64,000 nucleotides of DNA, taken from an uncultured Spirochaetota bacterium. Lineage in GTDB: Bacteria > Spirochaetota > Spirochaetia > Treponematales > Treponemataceae. A model generated the notes under the pieces. The model was not told the origin of the DNA. It was given only the letters and a program-made list of their open reading frames with translations, and made no database searches. Below, piece after piece: positions 50,065 through 59,941 of the stretch. Every line of letters starts with the position of its first letter. The first letter of the stretch is position 1. Both the position numbers and the translations under genes were made by a program. The stretch spans positions 62,001 to 126,000 of the forward strand of contig CALXMF010000003.1 in assembly GCA_944389415.1 (NCBI GenBank). Reading direction: 5' to 3'.

Positions 50065-50269
50065 TTTAGGTGAGGAATGTAAAAAACACAATAGGATAAG
50101 AGGCTGTTTGTGATATCTTTTATTATGTGGCATTATATTTTGTTTTTACACAGGAGTTGCAAAAGAGATTAAATAGGTTTTTCTGGTGTTTCTTTATTTC
50201 TATTTTGCATATAGACACATGGCCGCAATGGGATTGCAATACGAAAGCAAAAAAGCAGGGAAAAAGAGC

Positions 50270-50782
50270 ATGCTGAAAGAAAGCCCCACGACACAATCAC
50301 AAGAAAAAGAGATGATGGATCTTGCCTATTTTCTGTATGAACAGGGGGCGTGGGCGGAAAGTTTTCGTTTACTGCTGCGTCTGGCAGCGGCAGGAATTCG
50401 GACTGCTTCGTTGTTTTATAACCAGGCGTTATGTCTGGAACATGCGGGAGATACAGATAAGGCTGTTTCCTGTCTGGAAAAAGCACTTTCCTGCCTTCCG
50501 CGGGAAAAAAGGGATACTGAGAAACCCTCCGGTGAGGAGGATGTTTTGCAGAATTTATATGAACAGCAGTGTGTCAGTGCCGTGTACCGTTTTCCCATGA
50601 GGGAAGAAGAGTGCATCTATTTGCCTGCCTATGCACGGGAAAGAATTCTTCGGTTGATGATTGATCTTTGTGCTCAGCAGAATGACGGCGCCCGTGTAAG
50701 AGCTTTAACGGCTTCATTACCGGGAAAGTATTTTAAGAATGTGGAGAACGCACTGCTGCGAATTTCAGAAAAGGAGAATTAA
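50270..50782 (+). CDS. TPR-like helical protein
   Basis: About 170 aa from ATG 50270 behind a weak CAGGGA; the frame is open upstream to a GTG at 50186 with ATGs at 50219 and 50228, so the start is uncertain. TPR-like repeats: MDLAYFLYEQGAWAESFRLL, ASLFYNQALCLEHAGDTDKA, VSCLEKALSCLPREK. It heads the plus-strand arm followed by ankyrin genes. Probably a partner or immunity protein. Confidence 0.65.
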   Translation: MLKESPTTQSQEKEMMDLAYFLYEQGAWAESFRLLLRLAAAGIRTASLFYNQALCLEHAGDTDKAVSCLEKALSCLPREKRDTEKPSGEEDVLQNLYEQQCVSAVYRFPMREEECIYLPAYARERILRLMIDLCAQQNDGARVRALTASLPGKYFKNVENALLRISEKEN

Positions 50783-50784
50783 GA

Positions 50785-52370
50785 ATGGATATCATGGAAA
50801 TTTGGAAGTCATATCAGAAAAATGCGGATCCAGAAACCATACTTCCTATGTATTATGAATGTGACCTGGACGAAAGAGCTGATGGGTATGGCGATGTTAG
50901 TTTACTGCATATCGCAAGCCAGAATGCGCATCCTGAGGCGGTTGCCTAGCTTTTGGAACAGGGATTGAAACCTAATGAAGCCTCACGTTATGGCGATCTT
51001 CCTTTATTTCTTCTGGCGCGAAAAAGTTTTTCCGCAGGCTATCTTCCGCGAAAGGGTGATATTTACCAAACAGCGCAGGCTCTTTTGGATGCTGGCGGCA
51101 GTGTACTGCGCCGGGATTCCAATGATAAATTCTGTTATCACTATGCTGCTGAGGAAGGTAATGAGGAATTTTTGCGTGCGCTTGCAGAGCGCGGTGTAAA
51201 GCTGAATAAAACCGATAGAGATGGTAATACAGGATTGCATTTAATTGCCATGGCCTGTTATAACCCGCTGCAGGATATGGAAAGGGTTAACGAAGAAATC
51301 GAAGATAAGCGCAACGAGGCTTCACTGCCGGTAAAGCGGCGCAGTCCTGTTTCTATGGAAGAATTGGAACAACGAAAAAAAGCTATAGAGGACGTACTCG
51401 AAAATCTGTTCCGCTGTGCCGTGATTTTAATGGACGCTGGTGTAGATCCGGAAGCGGAAAATGATATGCTTGAGACAGCCCACAAGCTGCAACACGTGTA
51501 GGAGCAAAAAAAATTGCGGCTCTGTTAGACGGCAGTTATTCTCCGGAGGATGAGGATTCTCCTGAAACACAGAAAAAGCTTGCGGCAGGTGGTATGACTC
51601 TGCATCAGGCGGTACGACAGAGCGATGAAACGGCTGTTCGTGCTCTGGTAGATATGGGAAAAGATATCAATGCTGTCAGCGAGGAGGAGACTTTTGCGGG
51701 GCTTTGTCCTCTGGCGGTAGCCTGTCAGACATGTGATATTCCTATGGTTTCTTTATTGCTGGAGCTTGGAGCTGATCCTTGCAGAAAAAATGGAGTAGGT
51801 GAACAGCCCGTCGTGGCATTGTTCAGTCCTCAGATTATAATTCACAGACCCAAGAATTTTTTCCGCGACAGACTGGCTGAACATTTGGTACGGCTTTTAT
51901 GTGAATACGGTTTTGATCTTGATAGCAGCCTGAACAATGCAGGGGATTGTCTTTTAGGAATGGCCTGTTCTTTCCAAAGTGATAAAGGTTCCGGCAGAGA
52001 TAGCGTAATTGATATGGTTGTAGAGACTGCAATCGAGTTAGGGGCGGATGTAAACCGGAAAAACGATGCAGGACAGACTCCTTTGATGCTGTCCGGTGCT
52101 GGTGATTTCCAGACGATGGAAGCGGTTCAGATAGCTCTTCTGGAAGCTGGAGCTGATGTAACAATGCGGGATGCGGATGGCAATACTGTATTGCACTATA
52201 TTGCACGCCAAGAGGCCCGCCGAAGCGCAGTAGCAATGACGGAACTGATATTTGACTTTGGGGAGCCGGATGTAAATGCGGTCAACCTTGCTGGAAAAAC
52301 AGCGATGGACTATGCTATGGAACGGGATAACACTCCATTAGTCAAGTTATTGCTTCCGCATGTAGAATAA
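50785..52370 (+). pseudogene. Degraded ankyrin-repeat gene (one nonsense mutation, one frameshift)
   Basis: ATG 50785 opens MDIMEIWKSYQKNADPETIL and runs to an in-frame TAG at 50947-50949 that splits an ankyrin repeat (PEAVA stop LLEQGLKPNE). The same frame continues to 51501. A one-base loss or two-base gain near 51478-51490 (around GCCCACAAGC) moves the rest to another frame, which reads GAKKIAALLDGSYSPED and then five ankyrin-type repeats to 52370 (MTLHQAVRQSDETAVRALVD, DGNTVLHYIARQEARRSAVA). Repaired, it would be about 528 aa. Internal re-initiation could still give fragments. Confidence 0.8.
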
Positions 52371-52390
52371 TAGAAAAAGTATACATTATC

Positions 52391-53374
52391 ATGCCAGTGA
52401 ATCTAGATAATATGCTGTTAACAGCCTGTAAGAATGGACAAAAAGGTGTTGTTCAGGCTTTTTTGAAAAAAGGTGGGATACAGATTGATAAGCGTGACGC
52501 ACAGGGAGGCACTCCTCTGCATTATGCGAGCGCAAAAGGGTCCCGGGATATTGTAAAGTTACTGTTGGATGCGGGAGCTGATGTATCTATTGCAGATAAT
52601 CAGAGTCGTACAGCACTGCACATGGCCTGTCAGTCAGGAAACAAGGATATCATCCGTCTGTTGTGTGACAGTGGCGCGGAACTGAACGGAACAGATCGGG
52701 AAGGCAGAACTCCATTGATTTATGCTGCAAAGAATGGAAGAAGTGAAGCATGCCGCTTTTTACTTGAGCTTGGAGCTGATAAGACGCTGATTGATGAGGA
52801 TGGTCATAATGCGTTCGACTACGCTGCGTCAAATGGTATGCGGGATATCATAACTCTGTTAGAGGATGAGCAGAGGAAGACTGATAATGAGGGCAATACA
52901 ACGCTGCATCAGGCTTGCGCTCTGAACCAGAGTGAGGTGGCTGATGCATTGATTCGCACTGGTAAGTTTGATCTTAATGCGCCAAACGATGATGGCGATA
53001 CACCGCTATTGATGGCGTGTCAAAATCAGAATGTATATCTTGTTGAAATGCTTCTTAAAGCTGGAGCAGATCCAAACCGAAAGCTGCTGAACGGTTTGGC
53101 TCCTTTGCATTATGCGGCATCAGGTGGAAACTATCCTATTGCAAAGGCGCTGCTTGCCGGCGGCTCTGACAGTAATCTCCGAAACTTGGATGGTGAAACA
53201 CCTTTGATTTTAGCTGCTCGTGAAGGTTATAATGATATGACAGCTCTGTTGATTGAAAACGGTGCGGATGTAAATCTGACGGATAATTTGCAGCGGAGCG
53301 CATTATACTACGCTACCGAAAACGGCTATACAGAGATTGTCGAACAGCTTTTGACTGCTGGCGCGGAAGGATAA
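52391..53374 (+). CDS. Ankyrin-repeat protein, intact
   Basis: 327 aa, nearly all ankyrin repeats, about nine in number (GGTPLHYASAKGSRDIVKLL, SRTALHMACQSGNKDIIRLL, GRTPLIYAAKNGRSEACRFL, GNTTLHQACALNQSEVADAL, LQRSALYYATENGYTEIVEQ). No signal peptide. It follows the broken ankyrin gene by 20 bases and ends before an intrinsic terminator. It probably belongs to the same immunity-type set. Confidence 0.87.
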   Translation: MPVNLDNMLLTACKNGQKGVVQAFLKKGGIQIDKRDAQGGTPLHYASAKGSRDIVKLLLDAGADVSIADNQSRTALHMACQSGNKDIIRLLCDSGAELNGTDREGRTPLIYAAKNGRSEACRFLLELGADKTLIDEDGHNAFDYAASNGMRDIITLLEDEQRKTDNEGNTTLHQACALNQSEVADALIRTGKFDLNAPNDDGDTPLLMACQNQNVYLVEMLLKAGADPNRKLLNGLAPLHYAASGGNYPIAKALLAGGSDSNLRNLDGETPLILAAREGYNDMTALLIENGADVNLTDNLQRSALYYATENGYTEIVEQLLTAGAEG

Positions 53375-53401
53375 TATCCATCTTTTTTTATTGACTTTTT
53401 G

Positions 53402-53430
53402 CGGGGAGCATCTTAAAGAGCTCCCCGTTT
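53402..53430 (+). terminator. Intrinsic terminator after the ankyrin gene
   Basis: CGGGGAGC pairs with GCTCCCCG around a ten-base loop and is followed by TTTAATTT. It ends the plus-strand arm before the DUF285 gene. Confidence 0.75.
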
Positions 53431-53458
53431 AATTTATATATACTAGGAAACATTGAAA

Positions 53459-53487
53459 TTGCGTTTCCGATTTAGTGCCTGTATAAT
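53459..53487 (+). promoter_or_regulatory. Promoter giving a leaderless or near-leaderless DUF285 mRNA
   Basis: TTGCGT (53459-53464) and TATAAT (53482-53487) have a 17-base spacer. The ATG is at 53494, six bases after the -10 box, so transcription would start at or next to the start codon. No ribosome-binding site is present. Confidence 0.5.
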
Positions 53488-53493
53488 AAAAAA

Positions 53494-55854
53494 ATGAGCA
53501 AACCCTATAAACCTGCCGATAAACCTGAACTGATGGAGCTGATTGAAAAAAATGTTCCGCTGGGGGATATCGATACCTCCCTGATAACTGATATGTCAAA
53601 CCTGTTCAAATATTCTGAACGAAAAGATTTTTCCGGCATTGAAGAATGGGACACCTCCCGTGTGACCAATATGAGTTCTATGTTCAGCATGGCGCGGTTT
53701 TTTAATCACGATATCTCCCGCTGGGATGTATCCCATGTCACCGACATGAGTTATATGTTCTGCGAGGCCACGGCTTTTAACCAGCCGCTGGAATCATGGG
53801 ATGTTTCCCGGGTGAAAGACATGCACTGTCTTTTTGCCCATGCCAAAAGGTTTAATCAGCCGCTGGAAAAATGGAATCTTGCCTCCCTGCAGTCCACCCG
53901 GGCCATGTTCTGGAATGCCCAGAGTTTTAACCAGCCTCTGAACAACTGGGATGTTTCCCATGTGGAACTTATGGCCTGCATGTTCGATAATGCAAAAAAA
54001 TTTAATCAGCCGCTGGATAAGTGGGATGTTTCCAATGTCGTTATTATCAGTTATATGTTCAGCCGGACGGCATCTTTTAATCAGAATATCAACAGCTGGA
54101 ATACGGAGAATGTCCAGTATATGGATGGGGTCTTTGAGAACGCTACTATATTTAATCAGCCTCTGGATCATTGGAAGACCGACCGGGTGATTAAGATGAG
54201 CAAGTGTTTTCACAACGCCAAAGCCTTTAATCAACCGCTGGACAGCTGGAATGTGTCTCGGGTCACAGATATGGAAGTCATGTTCAAAGGGGCGGATTCT
54301 TTTGACCAGCCTCTTGACAGTTGGGATGTGTCCCAGGTCGAAAACATGGCCGGAATGTTTCAGGACGCTCTCAGTTTTTCCCATAATCTTCCTGTTTCAT
54401 TCCGGACGGTGATGCCGCGCTGTAATGTCAGCGATATGTTTTTAAACGCTCCCCGTTTTACCGACGTGAAAATGCTGGTGCAGTGTTTTGCGATTACTAC
54501 CAAGAAAAAATACCGGGAAGAGGTCAAGTCTCAACTGAAAAAGATGAACCCGGATGAAGTCTATCCGGAACTGCGCCGCTACAGCGGAAAGCATGTGGCG
54601 GCCTTTAAACAGGAACTGGAAAAACGTTATCCCCGCCTGAAAAAAATAACGGTCTCCGATGAGCTGCAAAAGGACGATTCCGGAATGTACCGGCCTGCGG
54701 ATAAAATCGAGCTGATCCGCCTGCTGCGGCTGAATATTCCTCTGGGAGAGATTGATACCGGTGATGTCACCGATATGTCTTATCTGTTTAAGAATTCTAC
54801 CCAGAGCGATTTTTCCGGCATCGAGAATTGGGATACCTCCAAAGTTACCACCATGCGGGGAATGTTTTCCGGCGCCAAACACTTTAATCACAATATCGAA
54901 AACTGGAACACCTCTTCAGTCACCGATACATCGGAAATGTTTGAAAACGCGGTGGAATTCAACCAGCCTCTTGAAAAGTGGGATATGTCTTCCGTCATCG
55001 ATATGCACAGAATGTTTTACAACGCCGTGACGTTTAATCAGAGCCTTAACGGCTGGAATGTCTCCAAGATGACTTCCATGTACGAGATGTTTTATAACTG
55101 CATGTTCTTTAATCAGCACCTGAACAACTGGGATGTTTCCAACGTGGAAGATATGGGCAGCATGTTCGCCGGGTGCCGCCTTTTTGACGGAGACATCGGC
55201 AGCTGGAATGTGTCCCGGGTTCGGGATATGAGCTTTCTCTTTTTATGTGCCGCTAGTTTTAATCAAAACATCAGCAACTGGGATACTAGTTCGGTTACCA
55301 ATATGCGGGGAATGTTTGACTGCGCCCGGTTCTTTAACTGGCCTCTGGAAAACTGGGATGTTTCCAAAGTGACCGATATGAGCCGGATGTTTCAGAATAC
55401 GCTGTGCTTTAACCAGCCTCTGGAAAAGTGGGATATCTCTTCGGTAACTAATATGGGCAGTATGTTCAATACCGCCCGTGATTTTAATCAGCCTTTGGAA
55501 AAGTGGGACGTTTCCCGTGTGACGAATATGGTCGAAATGTTTGCCGTTATCGATACTTTCCCCGGCGGCGGCCGGCAAGCCTTTAATCAGCCCCTGACCG
55601 GCTGGAAACTGCGTACCCAGGATACCTACCACATGTTTTACTATTCCAGGTACAGTCATCTGGAAACTTTAATCATGGCTGCCGCTTCCTCCGGCACCGA
55701 TTTTACGCCTGCCGGGTACCGGGCAAAAGTCAAAGAGCAGCTGAAAAACCTCTGCGGCCGCTTTGGGAAAGAGACCATCCGCAGCGCCCTGATTGAATAT
55801 AAGGACAAATATGCCACCGGCACGCTTCTGAATGCGCTGGAAGAGATGGAGTGA
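53494..55854 (+). CDS. DUF285-repeat protein with internal duplication
   Basis: 786 aa composed of about 20 repeats of roughly 24 residues with the signature FNQPLxxWDVSxVTDMxxMF, the DUF285 repeat seen in Mycoplasma and Listeria surface proteins. The whole layout occurs twice: a head block at residues 1-60 (KPADKPELMELIEKNVPLGD) recurs near 390 (YRPADKIELIRLLRLNIPLG), each followed by 10-11 repeats and a helical tail. There is no signal peptide, lipobox or anchor, unlike the surface versions, so a cytosolic role next to the immunity genes is likelier. Function unknown. Confidence 0.85.
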   Translation: MSKPYKPADKPELMELIEKNVPLGDIDTSLITDMSNLFKYSERKDFSGIEEWDTSRVTNMSSMFSMARFFNHDISRWDVSHVTDMSYMFCEATAFNQPLESWDVSRVKDMHCLFAHAKRFNQPLEKWNLASLQSTRAMFWNAQSFNQPLNNWDVSHVELMACMFDNAKKFNQPLDKWDVSNVVIISYMFSRTASFNQNINSWNTENVQYMDGVFENATIFNQPLDHWKTDRVIKMSKCFHNAKAFNQPLDSWNVSRVTDMEVMFKGADSFDQPLDSWDVSQVENMAGMFQDALSFSHNLPVSFRTVMPRCNVSDMFLNAPRFTDVKMLVQCFAITTKKKYREEVKSQLKKMNPDEVYPELRRYSGKHVAAFKQELEKRYPRLKKITVSDELQKDDSGMYRPADKIELIRLLRLNIPLGEIDTGDVTDMSYLFKNSTQSDFSGIENWDTSKVTTMRGMFSGAKHFNHNIENWNTSSVTDTSEMFENAVEFNQPLEKWDMSSVIDMHRMFYNAVTFNQSLNGWNVSKMTSMYEMFYNCMFFNQHLNNWDVSNVEDMGSMFAGCRLFDGDIGSWNVSRVRDMSFLFLCAASFNQNISNWDTSSVTNMRGMFDCARFFNWPLENWDVSKVTDMSRMFQNTLCFNQPLEKWDISSVTNMGSMFNTARDFNQPLEKWDVSRVTNMVEMFAVIDTFPGGGRQAFNQPLTGWKLRTQDTYHMFYYSRYSHLETLIMAAASSGTDFTPAGYRAKVKEQLKNLCGRFGKETIRSALIEYKDKYATGTLLNALEEME

Positions 55855-55897
55855 GGGGAAATATCAAAAAATACAACTGATTTGGAGAGACAGCAAA

Positions 55898-56305
55898 ATG
55901 GCTAGTTCAAATATAAAAGCTGTAATTCTTGGCGGGCTTCAACAAGTTTGGGAACTGATTTTGGACATTGAAAATTACGCTGCTTGGAGAAGCGATCTAA
56001 GTAAAACAGAAGTCATCAGTGACACGCAATTTATTGAATATACCAAAGACGGCTACCCTACCACTTTTACTGTAACACTTGTTGACCCATACAAACGATG
56101 GGAATTTGATATGAAAAACAGCAATATGAAAGGTCATTGGATTGGCGTTTTTAATGATAATGGGAATGAAACAGAGATTGATTTTACGGAATTCGTGGAA
56201 GCAAAAAAGTGGTTTATGAAACCCTTTGTAAAGTCGTATCTGAAAAAACAGCAGGCACAGTTTGTTGCGGATATAAAAAGAGCATTAGGGGTAAATAAAC
56301 CATGA
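55898..56305 (+). CDS. SRPBCC/START-like polyketide-cyclase-family protein
   Basis: 135 aa from ATG 55898 behind GGAGAGACAGCAAA. The pattern is the helix-grip fold: AVILGGLQQVWELILDIENY, WRSDLSKTEVISDTQFIEYT, GHWIGVFNDNGNETEIDFTE, KQQAQFVADIKRAL. It probably binds a small hydrophobic ligand. The stop overlaps the start of the next gene by 4 bases. Confidence 0.8.
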   Translation: MASSNIKAVILGGLQQVWELILDIENYAAWRSDLSKTEVISDTQFIEYTKDGYPTTFTVTLVDPYKRWEFDMKNSNMKGHWIGVFNDNGNETEIDFTEFVEAKKWFMKPFVKSYLKKQQAQFVADIKRALGVNKP

Positions 56306-56634
56306 GAGAGCTGATCGGTTACTGCGGCCTGGATTGCGAAAAATGCGACGCATATCTTGCGACCATTAACAACGATCAAGCCTTGCGGGAGAAAACAGCA
56401 AAGCTGTGGGCAGAGTTAAATAACACTCCTATTCTGCCGGAACATATTAACTGCGAGGGCTGCCGTATGAACGGAGCAAAAACGGTATTCTGCGACAGTC
56501 TGTGCGAGATTCGGAAGTGTGCGTTGAATAAGGGCGTTTCCACCTGCGGCGACTGCCCGGATTTAGAAATCTGCCCGACTGTTGGGGTGATTATTTCGAA
56601 CAATCCTGCCGCATTGGAAAATTTGAAAGGATAA
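56302..56634 (+). CDS. DUF3795 cysteine-rich protein
   Basis: 110 aa. Cys pattern of DUF3795: IGYCGLDCEKCDAYLAT, INCEGCRMNGAKTVFCDSLC, KCALNKGVSTCGDCPDLEIC. It probably binds zinc or another metal. Coupled to the SRPBCC gene through an ATGA overlap. Confidence 0.87.
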   Translation: MRELIGYCGLDCEKCDAYLATINNDQALREKTAKLWAELNNTPILPEHINCEGCRMNGAKTVFCDSLCEIRKCALNKGVSTCGDCPDLEICPTVGVIISNNPAALENLKG

Positions 56635-56674
56635 ATACATAGAGTAACAAAATCAGATTTGCAGAGGTAAAAAC

Positions 56675-57361
56675 ATGAATTTAAGTAAAATCAGAATCGA
56701 CGGCATTCCTGTTATTTTGTGGGGAGAACCGAGCGACAAAATTATAATTGCAGCACATGGAAGTCATTCTTCAAAAATTGATGATTGCATTTGGGTACTG
56801 GCGGAAGAAGCAACTACAAAGGGTTATCAGGTTCTTAGCTTCGACCTGCCACAGCATGGAGAAAGAGTATATGAAACAGATTTTATTATGCCAGACGAAT
56901 GCGTTCGAGAGTTGAAAGCAATGTATTCTTTTGCAGTAAATCAAGGCGAGAAAGTTTCAATATTTGGGTGTAGTATAGGAGCTTATTTTGAATTGCTTGC
57001 ATTTGCGGATATGGATATAGAATATGCATGGTTTCTATATCCTGTAACAGATATGGAACGAATCATTCATAATCTTATGGAATACTGTCACATCACAGAA
57101 AAAGAGTTCCAAGAAAGAGTAAAGATAGAGAATGATATAGAACCTTTATATTTTCCATATTATACATACGTTAAAAGTCATCCGATTAATATATGGAACC
57201 ATAAAACATTTATTCTGCGAGGGGAAAACGATACCCTGTGTGAATACGATTATGTAAAAACTTTTGCAGATAATTTTGGCTGTGAACTCATAGAACAAAA
57301 AGGCGGGGAACATTGGTTTCATACGGATTTTGAACTGGTTTTTTTTCAGAAACTGGATTAG
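56675..57361 (+). CDS. Alpha/beta hydrolase
   Basis: 228 aa. The nucleophile elbow is FGCSIGAYFELL, with KIIIAAHGSHSSK (oxyanion strand) before it. A late Asp (FILRGENDTLCEYD) and the His in GGEHWFHTDF complete the triad. Substrate unknown. GCAGAGGTAAAAAC precedes the ATG. Confidence 0.82.
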   Translation: MNLSKIRIDGIPVILWGEPSDKIIIAAHGSHSSKIDDCIWVLAEEATTKGYQVLSFDLPQHGERVYETDFIMPDECVRELKAMYSFAVNQGEKVSIFGCSIGAYFELLAFADMDIEYAWFLYPVTDMERIIHNLMEYCHITEKEFQERVKIENDIEPLYFPYYTYVKSHPINIWNHKTFILRGENDTLCEYDYVKTFADNFGCELIEQKGGEHWFHTDFELVFFQKLD

Positions 57362-57402
57362 AGAAAGACTTTATTAAATCACAGATTTGCGGAGGGAACA
57401 CA

Positions 57403-57816
57403 ATGCTTGAAAATACTCCTACTCAGTCAACTATGACTGAATTGCTCGGACAACCTTTGTTTGCAGTCTGGCAAGAGCTGTGTTCAGCGATTGATGAAAA
57501 ATACGATATGGAACGGCTATGGAATACAGGCGGTAAGAACTGGATTTATGAATATAAGTACCGCAGAGGCGGTAAAACGCTTTGCAGTCTATATGCGAAA
57601 AAGAATAGCCTTGGTTTTATGATTATCTTTGGAAAAGATGAAAGAGTAAAATTTGAGGAGATAAGGGAAACTCTTTCTGATTCTGTTTGCAGACAATATG
57701 ATGAGGCAACAACTTATCGTGACGGGAAATGGGTAATGTTTGAGCCGACTGATACTTCTGAGTTCGATGACTATATGAAACTGTTGGCTAATAAAAGAAA
57801 ACCTAATCGGAAATAA
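57403..57816 (+). CDS. DUF3788 family protein
   Basis: 137 aa. Pattern of DUF3788: WQELCSAIDEKYDMERLWNT, WIYEYKYRRGGKTLCSLYAK, LGFMIIFGKDERVKFEEI, YRDGKWVMFEP. A small soluble protein of unknown role that is common among Firmicutes cargo genes. GCGGAGGGAACAC precedes the ATG. Confidence 0.82.
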   Translation: MLENTPTQSTMTELLGQPLFAVWQELCSAIDEKYDMERLWNTGGKNWIYEYKYRRGGKTLCSLYAKKNSLGFMIIFGKDERVKFEEIRETLSDSVCRQYDEATTYRDGKWVMFEPTDTSEFDDYMKLLANKRKPNRK

Positions 57817-57844
57817 TGATGCTGATTTTCGGAGGTGAGGCAAG

Positions 57845-58591
57845 TTGAAATATAAAGAATACGGAAAGCAAAATCGAGATGTGATTCTTCTTCTGCACGG
57901 CGGCGGTTTGTCATGGTGGAATTACCGGGAAGCGGCTGAACGGCTTCAAAATGATTTTCGAATCGTCATTCCGATCTTGGATGGTCATGCAGGGAGCAAT
58001 AAGAATTTCACAACAATCGAAGACAATGCCGCGGAAATCATCTCTTTTATCGATGCGGAATGGGGCGGTTCGGTACTGCTGATTGGCGGTTTATCTCTCG
58101 GAGGGCAGATATTACTTGAAATGTTATCTCAGCGAAAAGATATTTGCCGTTTTGCAATGGTCGAGAGCGCAGCGGTCGTTCCATCTAAACTAACCGATTC
58201 GTTGATCAAACCGGTGTTTGGAAGCTGTTATGGATTGATTCGGCAAAGATGGTTTTCAAAACTGCAATTTCGTTCACTCCGAATAAAGCCGGAATTGTTC
58301 AATGATTATTATCAAGATACCTGCGCTATAACGAAACAAAATATGATTGCGTTTTTACAAGAAAGCTCTGTGTATTGCATAAAGAAATCTCTTGGAGAGT
58401 GTACTGCGGAAATCCATTTGTTTGTCGGTGGGAGGGAAAACAAACGGATCTTACTTTCTGCAAAAAAGCTCCATGAGACGCTGGAAAAAAGCAGTTTGCA
58501 TATCCTTCCGGCGATGCACCACGGAGAGTTTTCCATTAACCGCTCCGATCTCTATGCAAATGAATTACGCGCCATTGTCAAACACTATTGA
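57845..58591 (+). CDS. Alpha/beta hydrolase
   Basis: 248 aa from a TTG start behind GGAGGTGAGGCAAG. Motifs: VILLLHGGGLSWWNYREAAE (HGGG oxyanion region), the nucleophile elbow LIGGLSLGGQILLEML, a late acidic site in FVGGRENKRI and the His in ILPAMHHGEFSI. Substrate unknown. Confidence 0.85.
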   Translation: MKYKEYGKQNRDVILLLHGGGLSWWNYREAAERLQNDFRIVIPILDGHAGSNKNFTTIEDNAAEIISFIDAEWGGSVLLIGGLSLGGQILLEMLSQRKDICRFAMVESAAVVPSKLTDSLIKPVFGSCYGLIRQRWFSKLQFRSLRIKPELFNDYYQDTCAITKQNMIAFLQESSVYCIKKSLGECTAEIHLFVGGRENKRILLSAKKLHETLEKSSLHILPAMHHGEFSINRSDLYANELRAIVKHY

Positions 58592-58749
58592 CTTTTCGGT
58601 TGTTGAATTGAAAAGTTAATGCGCTGACACGACTGCTTGACAAAAAGAAAGAAAATAGCATTTGATTACAAGAAGGAATACAAGGAGCTTTATATGCTTG
58701 TGCGCATGATCGTGATTCACATTCAAAAATATGACAACAGGACAGCGGT

Positions 58750-59373
58750 ATGCCGAAAGAAGTAAATCCAAAAGACACCGACAGAGCAGCGGCGTATAAA
58801 CTTTGGATGAAGGCGCCAAACCCAATGGTCACTTTCTTCAAAACATTTGATGTGACAAATATAATCAAGGTCAGCAGAAAAAGGAAACTGAAATTCAATA
58901 TGCTGCTCGATTACTGTATCGGCAAAGTTGCCGCTGCGGTAAAAGAGTTTTATATGCTTCCGGTCGGCGATAAACTCATACAGTATGACACCATAGCAGT
59001 CAATACCATAGTGAAAAACAAAGAGGGCGAAGTCAGTTCCTGCGATCTGGCATTTGACGCCGATCTAAGCCGGTTCAACGATGAGTACCTGGAACATACG
59101 GCAGAGACCGCCGCAAGCTGCCGGGACAGGGACTTGTCCGAAACCTGCATGGTTATCGGCACATCCGCCATTATCGACACGGAAATCGACGGAGCAGTTG
59201 GTATGAACAGCGGGATTTTCAATAATCCGTTTCTTATATGGGGCAGGTATAAAAAGAAATTATTCAAATATTATCTGCCGGTTTCCTTCCAGTTCCATCA
59301 CACGCAGATGGACGGCGCACACGCAGGCGTATTTTTGAAAAACCTGCAGAACGAAATCAACCGGCTGAAATAG
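58750..59373 (+). CDS. Chloramphenicol-acetyltransferase-like acyltransferase
   Basis: 207 aa, the usual size of CAT (type A fold). The catalytic His motif is FQFHHTQMDGAHAGVFL near the C-terminus, and FNMLLDYCIGKVAAAV is in the N-terminal half. The core is recognisably CAT-like but whether it acetylates chloramphenicol cannot be told from sequence. Confidence 0.8.
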   Translation: MPKEVNPKDTDRAAAYKLWMKAPNPMVTFFKTFDVTNIIKVSRKRKLKFNMLLDYCIGKVAAAVKEFYMLPVGDKLIQYDTIAVNTIVKNKEGEVSSCDLAFDADLSRFNDEYLEHTAETAASCRDRDLSETCMVIGTSAIIDTEIDGAVGMNSGIFNNPFLIWGRYKKKLFKYYLPVSFQFHHTQMDGAHAGVFLKNLQNEINRLK

Positions 59374-59384
59374 GGCGGGGAAAT

Positions 59385-59939
59385 ATGCTGACATCTTACG
59401 GTGAGGAACAAACAAAAGTGATTGCGCTTTTCAGACAGTGTACTATGAAAGACTTGAGTGTTCTGCAATCTTTTTCCCGCAAAACATTTTTTGAGACATT
59501 CGCGGATGTAAACACGACTGAAAACATGACAGCGTATTTGGACAAAGCCTTTGCGCCTGAAAAACTCCGTATGGAATTGTCAGATACAGCTGCGGCATTT
59601 TACTTTTTGTACTGGAACGGCAGTCTTGCCGGATACCTGAAACTGAACGAAGCCGCGGCGCAGACAGATATTCATGATGAACAGTCTCTGGAAATCGAGC
59701 GGATTTATGTCTGCAAAGATTTTCAAGGCGCGGGCGCAGGGCGGTATCTGATGGATAAGGCAGTCGGCATTGCCGTACAGCGGAAGAAAAAATATGTCTG
59801 GCTCGGTGTGTGGGAGAAAAACGAAAAGGCGCTCCGCTTTTGCAGGCGGTGCGGCTTTTATCAGACAGGGACGCATACATTTGTGCTGGGTGATGATATG
59901 CAAACTGACTATATCATGCGGAAAGATTTGAAGAAATAA
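59385..59939 (+). CDS. GNAT family N-acetyltransferase
   Basis: 184 aa. Acetyl-CoA-binding motif in IERIYVCKDFQGAGAGRYLM, with EKNEKALRFCRRCGFYQTGT near the end. Acceptor unknown. GGCGGGG lies before the ATG, and the stop is 2 bases before the next GNAT gene, so the two are co-expressed. Confidence 0.87.
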   Translation: MLTSYGEEQTKVIALFRQCTMKDLSVLQSFSRKTFFETFADVNTTENMTAYLDKAFAPEKLRMELSDTAAAFYFLYWNGSLAGYLKLNEAAAQTDIHDEQSLEIERIYVCKDFQGAGAGRYLMDKAVGIAVQRKKKYVWLGVWEKNEKALRFCRRCGFYQTGTHTFVLGDDMQTDYIMRKDLKK

Positions 59940-59941
59940 CC

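Noticed and set aside
52391-55854. CRISPR array or tandem DNA repeat
   Set aside because: The periodicity is at protein level (ankyrin and DUF285 repeats); the DNA units are not identical and there are no unique spacers.
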